Numbered from the stretch's first letter, positions 15,610 to 22,507 are shown. The stretch: DNA of 22,573 nt from Clostridium sp. UBA3947 (GCA_002385545.1 DGDR01000197.1:1-22573), one strand, 5' to 3'. The notes: generated from the sequence alone by a model not told the origin. Numbers and translations: made by a program.

Positions 15610-15633
15610 AGGGTCAGATTTTCATCTGACCTT
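15610..15633 (-). other. Intercistronic hairpin between acpP and fabK
   Basis: GGTCAGAT (15612-15619) pairs perfectly with ATCTGACC (15624-15631) around a 4-nt loop; a G-T and an A-T pair extend the stem to 10. No T-run follows on the minus strand, so it is not a classical terminator. It may stabilise the 3' end of an acpP-containing mRNA or damp read-through, which would let the carrier protein be made in excess of the enzymes. The hairpin is seen directly; the role is inference. Confidence 0.65.
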
Positions 15634-15639
15634 ATAAAA

Positions 15640-15858
15640 CTACTTATGGGATTCAATGAATTCAACAGCATCTTTTACACTCTTAATATTCTCAGCATCT
15701 TCAATCTTAATATTAAAAGCTTCCTCAATTTCAATAACTATCTGAAACAAATCTAAAGAGTCCACACCTAAATCCTCAAAGGTTGTCTCCATAGTTATTT
15801 CGTCTTCTTCAACTCCTAATTGATCCACAATAATCTCCTTAACTTTTTCAAATACCAT
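15640..15858 (-). CDS. acpP: Acyl carrier protein
   Basis: This 72-residue, very acidic four-helix carrier holds the growing acyl chain on 4'-phosphopantetheine. The attachment serine is S34 in the GVDSLDLFQ motif. The usual start of ACP (about 76 residues) is slightly shortened at the C-terminus. A GGAGGAATG ribosome site precedes the ATG, 21 nt after fabH. A hairpin follows the stop, possibly tuning its level relative to fabK onward. Membership in the fatty-acid operon argues for the housekeeping ACP rather than a secondary-metabolite carrier. Confidence 0.96.
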   Translation of the reverse strand: MVFEKVKEIIVDQLGVEEDEITMETTFEDLGVDSLDLFQIVIEIEEAFNIKIEDAENIKSVKDAVEFIESHK

Positions 15859-15879
15859 TTTTCATTCCTCCATTTTCTA

Positions 15880-16863
15880 TTATTTTTGCCATTTTACTAT
15901 GGCAGCTCCAAAGGTTAATCCTCCCCCAAAGCCTACCATTATTACATTGTCGCCTTTACTTAAAAGTCCTTTTCTATTAATCTCATCTAGCGCTATTGGT
16001 ATGCTAGCACTAGATGTATTACCATATTTATCTAAGTTTACATAAAACTTATCAATTTCTACACCTAATTTTCTAGCTGCATAATCTATTATTCTAAAAT
16101 TAGCTTGATGGGGTACTATGTATTTTATATCCTTTATAGTAAGCCCTTCCTCATCAAGTACTCCTTCAATACTATCTACCATAACCCCAGTAGCAAATTT
16201 GAAAACCTCTCGCCCTTCCATAAGCACGTAATGATTATCTATCTGCGGATTATTTTCTTTAGCATAAGGATTTTTTACAGGTAGAGCAAAGCTTTGCAAA
16301 ACATCTCCCTTTTGTCCATCTGATCCTAAAACTATGGAACCTACTCCTTTTTCAGTAGAGCTGCTCAAAACAACAGCTCCAGCTCCATCACCAAATAATA
16401 CACAGGTGTTTCGATCTTCCCAATTTACTATTTTGGAAAGAGTTTCTGAGCCTATAACTAAAATATGGTTGTAAGGTCCACTTTTTATTAGATGAGTAGC
16501 TACATTCAAAGCATATATAAATCCTGTGCATGCTGCATTTAAATCAAAGGCTGCTGCCTTTGTAGCACCTAAATTACTTTGAACCAAACAAGCTGTAGAT
16601 GGAGTAAACATATCAGGAGTAATAGTTGCAACAATTATGCAATCTATATCTTCCGCAGTAATACCCGCATTTTCTAAAGCTTGCTTAGCCGCTTCAGTAG
16701 CCATGTGAGAAGTATTTTCACCGCTGCTTATTCTTCTTTCTTTAATACCTGTTCTAGTGGTAATCCACTCATCGCTAGTATCAACTATCCTTGCTAAATC
16801 ATCATTAGTTACTATATTTTCTGGAACGTGCTTTCCTGTGCCACTTATATATACCTTTTTCAT
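15880..16863 (-). CDS. fabH: Beta-ketoacyl-ACP synthase III FabH
   Basis: This 327-residue condensing enzyme starts fatty-acid synthesis from acyl-CoA and malonyl-ACP. Its Cys-His-Asn triad is C112 in NAACTGFIYAL, H252 in VPHQANFRII and N282 in KYGNTSSASIP. The start choice MKKVYISGTGKHVPEN at 16863 is backed by a GAGGAG ribosome site 7 nt upstream; a start five codons earlier is less likely. One nucleotide separates it from the fabT stop, so FabT and FabH are translated in tandem. Primer choice (straight or branched) cannot be read from sequence alone. Confidence 0.96.
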   Translation of the reverse strand: MKKVYISGTGKHVPENIVTNDDLARIVDTSDEWITTRTGIKERRISSGENTSHMATEAAKQALENAGITAEDIDCIIVATITPDMFTPSTACLVQSNLGATKAAAFDLNAACTGFIYALNVATHLIKSGPYNHILVIGSETLSKIVNWEDRNTCVLFGDGAGAVVLSSSTEKGVGSIVLGSDGQKGDVLQSFALPVKNPYAKENNPQIDNHYVLMEGREVFKFATGVMVDSIEGVLDEEGLTIKDIKYIVPHQANFRIIDYAARKLGVEIDKFYVNLDKYGNTSSASIPIALDEINRKGLLSKGDNVIMVGFGGGLTFGAAIVKWQK

Positions 16864-16864
16864 C

Positions 16865-17332
16865 TCACTTCTCCTCACTGCTTTTATTCAAATTGTATTT
16901 GCTCTTAAAAAAGTTATTAAGCCGTTCCAAAGCACTAATTAAGATCTGTTCCTCATCCTCACTTAAACCTTCTATAGTAGCCTTAATCATGTCCTTATGG
17001 AATTTTTCATGAAGCCTATAAGCTAACTTTCCGCTCTTTGTAAGCCTCACTAAAACAACCCTTCTATCCTCTTCTATCCGTTGGCGTTCTACGTAGCCTT
17101 TTTTTATCAGTTTGTTTATAGCGGTGGTTAATGTACCTACTGTAATCCTTAAGTCTGCAGCTACCTCTGACATGCTTCTAGGTTCATACATTCCAATAGC
17201 CTCTATAGTATGTATCTCAGTTACTGAGAGATCATTTAATTTTCCCTGCTTCAATGAATTCTGTTCAATTTGCATAATATCATTAAAAAGCTCTACCAAT
17301 AATTCATTTAATACATTAAAACTTTTTTCCAT
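16865..17332 (-). CDS. fabT: MarR family transcriptional regulator, FabT-like
   Basis: This 155-residue winged-helix protein has a recognition region at about 52-90 (RSMSEVAADLRITVGTLTTA, then the wing EEDRRVVLVRLTKSG) and long helices at both ends for dimerisation. As first gene of the fatty-acid operon it corresponds to FabT of streptococci, which represses fab genes when bound to acyl-ACP. Three FabT-like palindromes just downstream of the promoter fit autorepression. The start is unusual. The only good ribosome site, GAGGTG at 17354-17349, is 16 nt from the ATG at 17332, and an in-frame TGA lies between. An ATT codon 9 nt upstream of the ATG would be better spaced, so translation may be weak or start at a rare codon. 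Confidence 0.9.
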   Translation of the reverse strand: MEKSFNVLNELLVELFNDIMQIEQNSLKQGKLNDLSVTEIHTIEAIGMYEPRSMSEVAADLRITVGTLTTAINKLIKKGYVERQRIEEDRRVVLVRLTKSGKLAYRLHEKFHKDMIKATIEGLSEDEEQILISALERLNNFFKSKYNLNKSSEEK

Positions 17333-17360
17333 GGTTAAAGTAATTATTCACCTCATCCCG

Positions 17361-17410
17361 TTTGCATATCAAATATTTTGATAATCAAACATTTTATTTT
17401 GATATTCAAA
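17361..17410. promoter_or_regulatory. Three FabT-like operator palindromes
   Basis: There are three 13-bp boxes on the plus strand. TTTGATATTCAAA (17398-17410) and TTTGATAATCAAA (17377-17389) are palindromic, and TTTGCATATCAAA (17361-17373) is near-palindromic. They match the FabT target TTTGATTATCAAA described in streptococci. The starts are 21 and 16 bp apart. The first overlaps the -10 edge and start point, and the others lie in the leader, so bound FabT should block initiation or clearance. Confidence 0.8.
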
Positions 17411-17438
17411 GTATATTATAAAAAAAAATAATTGTCAA
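17410..17438 (-). promoter_or_regulatory. Sigma-A promoter of the fatty-acid synthesis operon
   Basis: On the minus strand the -35 TTGACA (17438-17433) is perfect, the spacer is 17 nt, and the -10 is TATACT (17415-17410). The start point would be near 17403, inside the first FabT-like box, giving a leader of about 70 nt. No second strong promoter was seen inside the operon. Confidence 0.8.
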
Positions 17439-17445
17439 CATAAAG

Positions 17446-17484
17446 AAAAAAAAGAAATTCAACAAAAAGCTGAATTTCTTTTTT
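17446..17484 (-). terminator. Intrinsic terminator of the glyA-flavin reductase unit
   Basis: GAAATTCA (17454-17461) pairs with TGAATTTC (17471-17478), and the stem is extended by flanking A and T runs. On the minus strand it ends in eight Ts, just past the flavin reductase stop, and it insulates the fab promoter. Confidence 0.85.
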
Positions 17485-17488
17485 AAAA

Positions 17489-17998
17489 TTATATTTGCCT
17501 ACCCTGATAACAACTAACTATTTCACCAAAATAGATAGTATGGTAATCATCATCTACATAAGAAGTTTTTACAATATCTTCACTTAAAAATTCTGGAGTC
17601 ATATCCTGTTTATAAATAACTTTACATTCAAAATACATACCGCAGTCAGCAATTACTGGTGTACTAACTATCTTTCCTTTTACAGGATATATATTAGCTT
17701 CCTTAAATTTATCTAAATCTCTACCAGATTTAGAACCACATATAGCTAGGGCGTTCTTCAAATTATCTTTCATAGGTATACTTACTGTAAATTCACCACT
17801 TTGCTCTATTATATGGTGAGTATGTCTTGACTTTCTTACAAAGACAGTAAATATAGGCTTGCCCCAAACATATCCTACATTTCCCCAACTAATTGTCATT
17901 GTATTAAGTTCGTCAGTAGTTTTTGATGTTAAAAAAGCTCCTCTTTTATAAAAGTATTCCATTACTTTATCTAAATTTTTTGTAAAATCTACAACCAT
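17489..17998 (-). CDS. Flavin reductase-like FMN-binding protein
   Basis: This 169-residue protein has the split-barrel flavin reductase-like fold (DIM6/NTAB type). The features are LTSKTTDELNTMTISWGNVG, where FMN would bind, then FTVFVRKSRHTHHIIEQSGEFTVSIP, and the central CGSKSGRDLDKFKEANI. Relatives reduce or merely bind FMN; the partner is unknown. The AGGAGGGTG ribosome site fixes the ATG at 17998 over a GTG two codons upstream. It starts 23 nt after glyA with no terminator between them, so the two probably form an operon. Confidence 0.85.
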   Translation of the reverse strand: MVVDFTKNLDKVMEYFYKRGAFLTSKTTDELNTMTISWGNVGYVWGKPIFTVFVRKSRHTHHIIEQSGEFTVSIPMKDNLKNALAICGSKSGRDLDKFKEANIYPVKGKIVSTPVIADCGMYFECKVIYKQDMTPEFLSEDIVKTSYVDDDYHTIYFGEIVSCYQGRQI

Positions 17999-18021
17999 TA
18001 GCACCCTCCTAACTATTTATA

Positions 18022-19257
18022 TTATGAATATATTGGAAAATCACGACATAGCTTTTGAACTTCTTCCTTAATACCGCTTAAATCCTTGTCTCTATTATCA
18101 ATAACATAATTTATGAAGTAAGCAATCTTCTTCATTTCCTCTTCTTTGAAGCCTCTTGTTGTTACGGAAGGAGTACCTATTCTTATTCCACTAGTTACAA
18201 AAGGACTAAGAGTTTCAAAAGGAATAGTATTTTTATTAACTGTAATTCCTACTGAATCAAGAAGTTTTTCTGCATCCTTTCCTGTAATTCCCTTATTAGT
18301 TAAATCTACAAGCATTAAATGATTGTCAGTACCACCTGATATCAGTTTAAAGCCATATCTCATCATTTCATCCGCAAGAACCTTAGCATTTTTTACTACC
18401 TGCTTCATATAATTTTTATATTCCTCACTCATAGCTTCCTTAAAACAAACAGCTTTTGCAGCAATTATATGCATTAAAGGTCCTCCCTGCATCCCTGGGA
18501 ATATAGTTTTATCTAAGTCCTTCGCATACTTTTCCTTACATAAAATAGCCCCACCTCTAGGTCCTCTTAAGGTTTTGTGTGTAGTTGTTGTAACAAAATC
18601 TGCATATGGCACTGGATTAGGATGTAAGCCAGCAGCGATTAGTCCAGCAATATGAGCCATATCTACCATAAAATAAGCCCCTACCTCATCGGCAATGCTA
18701 CGGAATTTTTCAAAATCTATTATTCTTGGATAAGCACTAGCACCAGCTACAATCATCTTTGGCTTATGTTCCAAAGCCAATTGTCTTAATGTATCATAGT
18801 TTATTGTTTCTGTTTCCTTGTCTACCTCATAAGATACAAAGTTAAACAACCTACCTGAAAAATTGACAGGGCTTCCATGAGTAAGATGTCCACCATGGCT
18901 TAAATTCATACCTAATACTGTATCCCCTGGATTTAGTACTGAAAAATACACAGCCATATTAGCCTGAGAACCAGAATGTGGCTGAACGTTAGCATGTTCT
19001 GCACCAAAAAGCTCCTTTAATCTCACTCTGGCTAGCTCCTCTACTTTATCCACTACTTCACAACCACCATAATATCTTTTCGCAGGATAGCCTTCTGCAT
19101 ACTTATTAGTTAAAGGTGATCCCATAGCTTCCATCACTGCTTTGCTAGTAAAATTTTCAGAAGCAATAAGTTCTATATTATCTTCTTGCCTTTTAGTTTC
19201 AGACTCGATTAACTCCAATATTTCTGAATCTATGGCTTCAATATGTTTATAATTCAT
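18022..19257 (-). CDS. glyA: Serine hydroxymethyltransferase
   Basis: This 411-residue PLP enzyme interconverts serine and glycine with tetrahydrofolate and supplies one-carbon units. The PLP lysine is K228 in VTTTTHKTLRGPRGG. Other family marks are LIASENFTSKAVMEAMGSPL, NVQPHSGSQANMAVY and FMVDMAHIAGLIAAG. The AAGGAGGAA ribosome site 7 nt upstream selects the ATG at 19257 over a longer frame. The 5' leader is only about 30 nt, so no glycine, SAM or THF riboswitch fits. It is divergent from the threonine/serine exporter, which may link serine use and efflux. Confidence 0.96.
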   Translation of the reverse strand: MNYKHIEAIDSEILELIESETKRQEDNIELIASENFTSKAVMEAMGSPLTNKYAEGYPAKRYYGGCEVVDKVEELARVRLKELFGAEHANVQPHSGSQANMAVYFSVLNPGDTVLGMNLSHGGHLTHGSPVNFSGRLFNFVSYEVDKETETINYDTLRQLALEHKPKMIVAGASAYPRIIDFEKFRSIADEVGAYFMVDMAHIAGLIAAGLHPNPVPYADFVTTTTHKTLRGPRGGAILCKEKYAKDLDKTIFPGMQGGPLMHIIAAKAVCFKEAMSEEYKNYMKQVVKNAKVLADEMMRYGFKLISGGTDNHLMLVDLTNKGITGKDAEKLLDSVGITVNKNTIPFETLSPFVTSGIRIGTPSVTTRGFKEEEMKKIAYFINYVIDNRDKDLSGIKEEVQKLCRDFPIYS

Positions 19258-19295
19258 TTTTACATTCCTCCTTATCAAATATGAACCATAATTCA

Positions 19296-19324
19296 ATTAT
19301 AAATATCAATCTAGCATTTATCAA
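19296..19324 (-). promoter_or_regulatory. Sigma-A promoter of glyA
   Basis: On the minus strand: -35 TTGATA (19324-19319), 17-nt spacer, and a perfect -10 TATAAT (19301-19296), about 40 nt upstream of the ATG. Confidence 0.7.
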
Positions 19325-19412
19325 CAAGTTTTTCCATACAAATTATTAAAAGCAGGTTGTTTACAGAATAAATACTTATGCTATACTTAATTAGTTAAAT
19401 AGTTCGGTGGTT

Positions 19413-19462
19413 TTGACAATAAAACTTATAAAAATTCAAATTACATCATATGTAAGTAGGTG
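19413..19462 (+). promoter_or_regulatory. thrE-like upstream region: TTGACA and small palindrome
   Basis: TTGACA at 19413-19418 is a perfect -35, but the -10 at the right distance is poor (TCAAAT near 19436-19441). Just after it, TTACAT-CAT-ATGTAA (19441-19455) is a perfect 6-bp inverted repeat immediately before the AGGTGATG ribosome site. It could be an operator or an mRNA hairpin. Confidence 0.3.
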
Positions 19463-19467
19463 ATGGT

Positions 19468-20247
19468 ATGAATAATAAGGATATTAACGCTATAATGCAT
19501 ATTGCAGTGGAGGCTGGTCGCATCATCTTAGAAAATGGTGGTGAAACATATAGGGTAGAAGATACAATCAATCGTATTTGTACAGCTTTTGGTGTAAGAC
19601 GAGCAGAAAGCTTTGTTACCCCAACTGGCATTATGATGTCAGTGACAGCAATAGATGGTAGTACATTTTCCACTGTGAAAAGAATTCAAATTAGAACTGT
19701 AAACTTAGAAAAAATATGCAAGGTCAATGAACTATCAAGAAATATACATAAATATGCAAACTCTATGGATGAAATAATAAAAATATTAGAGGAAATAGAT
19801 AATACACCAAGATACAGCAACACAAAAACCATATTTTTTTCTGCTTTAGCTGCTGGTTTTTTTACACTGCTTATGGGTGGAGCTATTCAGGATTTTTTCG
19901 TAGCCCTAATAAATGGATTTTTTATTAAATCTACTAATATATATTTAAAGAACTTAAGAATCAATGAATTTTTCATTAATATAGTTGGTGGGGCCCTTGC
20001 AATGCTACTGTCTTTGATTTTAAATCAATTAGGCTTAGTGGTTAAATTTGATGGGCTAGTAATAGGTTCTATTATGCTCTTAGTTCCAGGCTTAGCAATA
20101 ACTAACGCCATTAGAGATACTATCGCAGGTGATCTTGTATCAGGCTTAGCTAGAGCAATAGAAGCTTTTCTGGTTGCTATAGGTATTGCTATAGGTAGCG
20201 GAATGATTCTTGGATTTTGGATTTCTACCTTTGGGGGTGTGCACTAA
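19468..20247 (+). CDS. Threonine/serine exporter family protein, ThrE N-terminal part
   Basis: This 259-residue protein matches the first half of ThrE-type exporters (DUF1212). It has a cytoplasmic N-terminus with the signature ENGGETYRVEDTINRICTAFG at about 20-40, a linker (about 75-115), and then four to five membrane segments from 118 onward (KTIFFSALAAGFFTLLMGG, NIVGGALAMLLSLIL, GLVIGSIMLLVPGLAITNAI, FLVAIGIAIGSGMILGF). In actinobacteria both halves form one protein that exports threonine and serine; here they are two genes. The substrate is inferred from family only. The stop overlaps the next start (TAATG). The AGGTGATG ribosome site supports the ATG at 19468. Confidence 0.88.
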   Translation: MNNKDINAIMHIAVEAGRIILENGGETYRVEDTINRICTAFGVRRAESFVTPTGIMMSVTAIDGSTFSTVKRIQIRTVNLEKICKVNELSRNIHKYANSMDEIIKILEEIDNTPRYSNTKTIFFSALAAGFFTLLMGGAIQDFFVALINGFFIKSTNIYLKNLRINEFFINIVGGALAMLLSLILNQLGLVVKFDGLVIGSIMLLVPGLAITNAIRDTIAGDLVSGLARAIEAFLVAIGIAIGSGMILGFWISTFGGVH

Positions 20248-20687
20248 TGCTTCAGGAAACTTTATATTCTATGTTAGCTACTTTAGGCTTTGCTATTATT
20301 TTTAATATAAGAGGAAAAAATATCTTATATGCCTCCCTTGGCGGAGCATTAGCTTGGTTTTCTTATCTACTCTTTCAAAAATTAAATTTTAGTATTAGTG
20401 CAGCGAATTTTATGGCTTCAATTATAATTGGCATATATTCTGAAGTCATGGCTAGAATAAACAAGGCTCCCGTTACAGTTTATGTTGTATGCTCCCTTAT
20501 CCCATTAATTCCAGGTGGCGGTATGTATTATACTATGTTCGAATCTATAACAGGAAGCTTAGACAAGGCTCTAAGGCTTGGAGTAGAAACCATTAGCAGT
20601 GCAGGCGCTTTAGCAATTGGTGTGTTGCTAATCTCATCTATTTCTAGGCTACTTTCACAAGCTAATCAAAAAAGAAAAAGCTACTGA
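20247..20687 (+). CDS. Threonine/serine exporter family protein, ThrE C-terminal part
   Basis: This 146-residue, highly hydrophobic protein has about five membrane helices and belongs to the ThrE_2/DUF3815 family, the second half of ThrE. Marks are LATLGFAIIFNIRGKNIL, ASIIIGIYSEVMARINKAP and the conserved VCSLIPLIPGGGMYYTMF loop. The ATG at 20247 shares one base with the stop of the first half (TAATG) behind a GGGGGTG ribosome site, so the two subunits are made together and probably form one transporter. A perfect hairpin terminator follows. Confidence 0.88.
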   Translation: MLQETLYSMLATLGFAIIFNIRGKNILYASLGGALAWFSYLLFQKLNFSISAANFMASIIIGIYSEVMARINKAPVTVYVVCSLIPLIPGGGMYYTMFESITGSLDKALRLGVETISSAGALAIGVLLISSISRLLSQANQKRKSY

Positions 20688-20705
20688 CCATATCTAAAAA
20701 TAAGC

Positions 20706-20740
20706 AATCAAAAAAGCTCAAACTATGAGCTTTTTTGATT
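20706..20740 (+). terminator. Terminator of the thrE-like pair (bidirectional)
   Basis: AATCAAAAAAGCTCA (20706-20720) pairs perfectly over 15 bp with TGAGCTTTTTTGATT (20726-20740) around a 5-nt loop. The T-run lies in the right arm, so it should stop transcription from both sides between convergent genes. Confidence 0.88.
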
Positions 20741-20765
20741 AATCTGACTTCTAAGTTCTAAATTG

Positions 20766-20787
20766 AAAAAGCACTATGCCGCTTTTT
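20766..20787 (-). terminator. Probable terminator of the Dabb gene
   Basis: AAAAAGC (20766-20772) pairs with GCTTTTT (20781-20787), directly after the Dabb stop. On the minus strand it ends in TTTTT. The GC part of the stem is only 2 bp, so it is weaker than the hairpin beyond it. Confidence 0.5.
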
Positions 20788-21096
20788 TTATTTGCTAGTA
20801 TCATAATCTGTAACTACTCTTGCCTCTCTTACTTTGCCAACAAACTCTGCCACTTTTACATGTTCAGGGTGATTTTGATATGTATTCAAATCTTCCATAC
20901 TATTAAATTCTGAATATAAAACTACATCATAAGCCTGTTCAGATTCATTAATATTTATGCCTACTTCAATATATTTAATCTGTTCAATTTTATCCTTCAA
21001 AGCCTCCAAATCACTCTTTATTATTTGAGCATTCTCAAGTTTACTTTTTCCTTCTGCAAACTCCTTTAATTTCCACATTACAATATGTTTAATCAA
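20788..21096 (-). CDS. Stress-responsive A/B barrel (Dabb) family protein
   Basis: This protein of about 102 residues has a dimeric alpha/beta-barrel (ferredoxin-like) fold. The start MIKHIVMWKLKEF, the central YIEVGININESEQAYDVVLYSEF and the NHPEHVKVAEFVGKV motif define the Dabb family. Functions are unclear; the fold is shared with some antibiotic monooxygenases and cyclases. I place the start at the TTG at 21096. That gives the usual N-terminus and sits 6 nt after the GGAAGGTG ribosome site; the GTG at 21105 lies inside that site. A promoter is proposed just upstream. It is monocistronic. Confidence 0.82.
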   Translation of the reverse strand: MIKHIVMWKLKEFAEGKSKLENAQIIKSDLEALKDKIEQIKYIEVGININESEQAYDVVLYSEFNSMEDLNTYQNHPEHVKVAEFVGKVREARVVTDYDTSK

Positions 21097-21142
21097 ATCA
21101 TTCACCTTCCTTTTTCTTGTATAACGTATACCTACATAAAAA

Positions 21143-21172
21143 ACTATACACTAAAAACTATAGTAATTACAA
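21143..21172 (-). promoter_or_regulatory. Possible promoter of the Dabb gene
   Basis: On the minus strand: -35 TTGTAA (21172-21167), 18-nt spacer, -10 TATAGT (21148-21143), about 45 nt upstream of the start. In DNA this AT-rich the match could be chance. The rest of 21180-21273 shows nothing. Confidence 0.4.
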
Positions 21173-21273
21173 TATTAGTATAATTCCATTGTACACAAAT
21201 AAATATTATTTGATTAATGTATATTCCATACTTCTACCAATATTTCCCAGGCAATATAAGTATACTATTTATT

Positions 21274-21677
21274 TTATGAGATTTTACTCTCTAGAATATT
21301 TATCAAATTCCTCTTGGGACCCTTTAAAACATTAAGATTAATATATTTTTCAACCCCTTTATAGCCTTCCAGTCTTCCTTTATCGCTGAATTGCCAAAAT
21401 GTCCATTCTTGCCCATCCAATATTGAAGGTTTAAAATACACGTCTCTTATCCAAACATCATAATCAGAATAACTGTCTGAAATATAGAGCTTATAGAACT
21501 TTCTTGTAGCATAAATAATTGGTTTAAGACCATAGTGATATTCTAACTTCTTAAGCATAATTGTTAAGTTTTTACCACCTCTTCTTTAATTGGTAGATTT
21601 TTCTCTTTATCTCCATAGAATTCAACATCAACTACTGGTGATAGCATATTTTCTCTTTTGGGAACTATGGAAATAAG
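21274..21677 (-). pseudogene. Decayed GH25 lysozyme (5' truncated, frameshifted)
   Basis: This is a remnant of a glycosyl hydrolase family 25 muramidase. The C-terminal part (94 codons from an ATG at 21558) reads KPIIYATRKFYKLYI, then DYDVWIRDVYFKPS, then EWTFWQFSDKGRLEGYKGVE, which are the second half of the catalytic barrel. Upstream, in another frame (about 21671-21564), the minus strand reads VVDVEFYGDKEKNLPIKEEVV, the active-site Asp/Glu strand, then hits TAA. One extra A in the A5 run at 21569-21573 would rejoin the frames as EEVVKNLTIMLKKLE. Before about 21677 no GH25 N-terminus is found, and the next gene ends at 21743, so roughly the first 100 residues are missing. It is a pseudogene; a homopolymer read error could explain the frameshift but not the truncation. 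Confidence 0.8.
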
Positions 21678-21742
21678 ACATGATTATAAAGAGGCAATTA
21701 TCACTTTCTTCTTCAATTGACATCCCCTCCCAAAATACTATT

Positions 21743-22507
21743 TTAAAACTCAAAGCAAATATAACTTAAAGTCCCATATACATAGCTTTGATGTAAAAGC
21801 TTTGGTTTGCTTTTATTTCCACTTCCCATAGCTATAAACATCGGAACTATATGCTCCTCTCTAGGTATTGCTAACTTAGCATATGGAGCTAATTTTCGAT
21901 AATTAAATAAAGCTTCCGTATGGTTTGCTTCTACTTTTTCAATTAACCAGTTATCAAAGTCAACTGCCCATGGTTCTGCTTTATTAGCGGTCCAGTCAAC
22001 GGTAGCAAGGTTATGAACCGTAGAACCACTTCCAATTACTAGGATATCATCATAGCCAAGTGCTTTTATAGCTCTTCCTATCTCATATTGCTTTTCCACA
22101 GTTAAATATGGATTTACCGATACTTGAACAATTGGTATGTCTGCCTTTGGAAACATTAAATAAAGTACATCCCAAGCACCGTGATCAAGTCCTCTTTTTT
22201 TATCTAGCTTACTTTCAATTCCATTGTTTTTCAACAAAGCCTGTACCTTTGAAGCTATTTCTATAGAGCCTTTTGCAGGATACTTTATAAAATACAATTC
22301 CTCTGGAAAGCCGTAAAAATCATATATCATTTCATAAGTGTCTTCAATAGCTGAAATTGTTGTAATTTCCTCTTCCCAATGAGCTGTAAATATTACAATA
22401 GCCTTTGGATTCAATTTTTTTCCTAACTCTTTAAGAAAATCAGTGTATTCATTTTTTTCAATAACAAGAGTAGGGCCACCATGACAAACAAATAGTGGAG
22501 AAATCAT
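21743..22507 (-). CDS. DODA-type extradiol aromatic ring-opening dioxygenase family protein
   Basis: This 254-residue protein belongs to the LigB/class III extradiol dioxygenase superfamily, YgiD/4,5-DOPA dioxygenase-like. Candidate metal and active-site histidines are H9 in FVCHGGPTLV, H43 in FTAHWEEE, H109 in GLDHGAWDVL, H165 in SGSTVHNLA and H219 in PREEHIVPMF, all at family positions. Relatives use Fe or Zn; the physiological substrate of bacterial YgiD proteins is uncertain, and in an anaerobe oxygen-dependent ring cleavage would be odd. The AAGGAAGTGA ribosome site selects the ATG at 22507. An in-frame start 10 codons earlier lies near the contig end. No terminator was seen between it and the lysozyme remnant. 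Confidence 0.88.
   Translation of the reverse strand: MISPLFVCHGGPTLVIEKNEYTDFLKELGKKLNPKAIVIFTAHWEEEITTISAIEDTYEMIYDFYGFPEELYFIKYPAKGSIEIASKVQALLKNNGIESKLDKKRGLDHGAWDVLYLMFPKADIPIVQVSVNPYLTVEKQYEIGRAIKALGYDDILVIGSGSTVHNLATVDWTANKAEPWAVDFDNWLIEKVEANHTEALFNYRKLAPYAKLAIPREEHIVPMFIAMGSGNKSKPKLLHQSYVYGTLSYICFEF

Noticed and set aside
17415..17420. TATAAT as the -10 of the fab promoter
   Set aside because: It lies only 12 nt from the TTGACA; TATACT at 17410-17415 has the ideal 17-nt spacer.
19258..19295. Riboswitch upstream of glyA
   Set aside because: The predicted leader is about 30 nt, too short for a glycine, SAM or THF riboswitch, and no matching stem pattern is present.
21117..21335. 72-codon plus-strand frame between the Dabb gene and the lysozyme remnant
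   Set aside because: Tyr/Asn/Ile-rich translation of AT-rich DNA, no good ribosome site, and it overlaps the remnant and the Dabb promoter region.
21631..21723. 31-codon minus-strand frame starting at 21723
   Set aside because: GGGAGGGG directly abuts the ATG, leaving no proper spacing, and the frame overlaps the lysozyme remnant in another frame; more likely a leftover than a gene.
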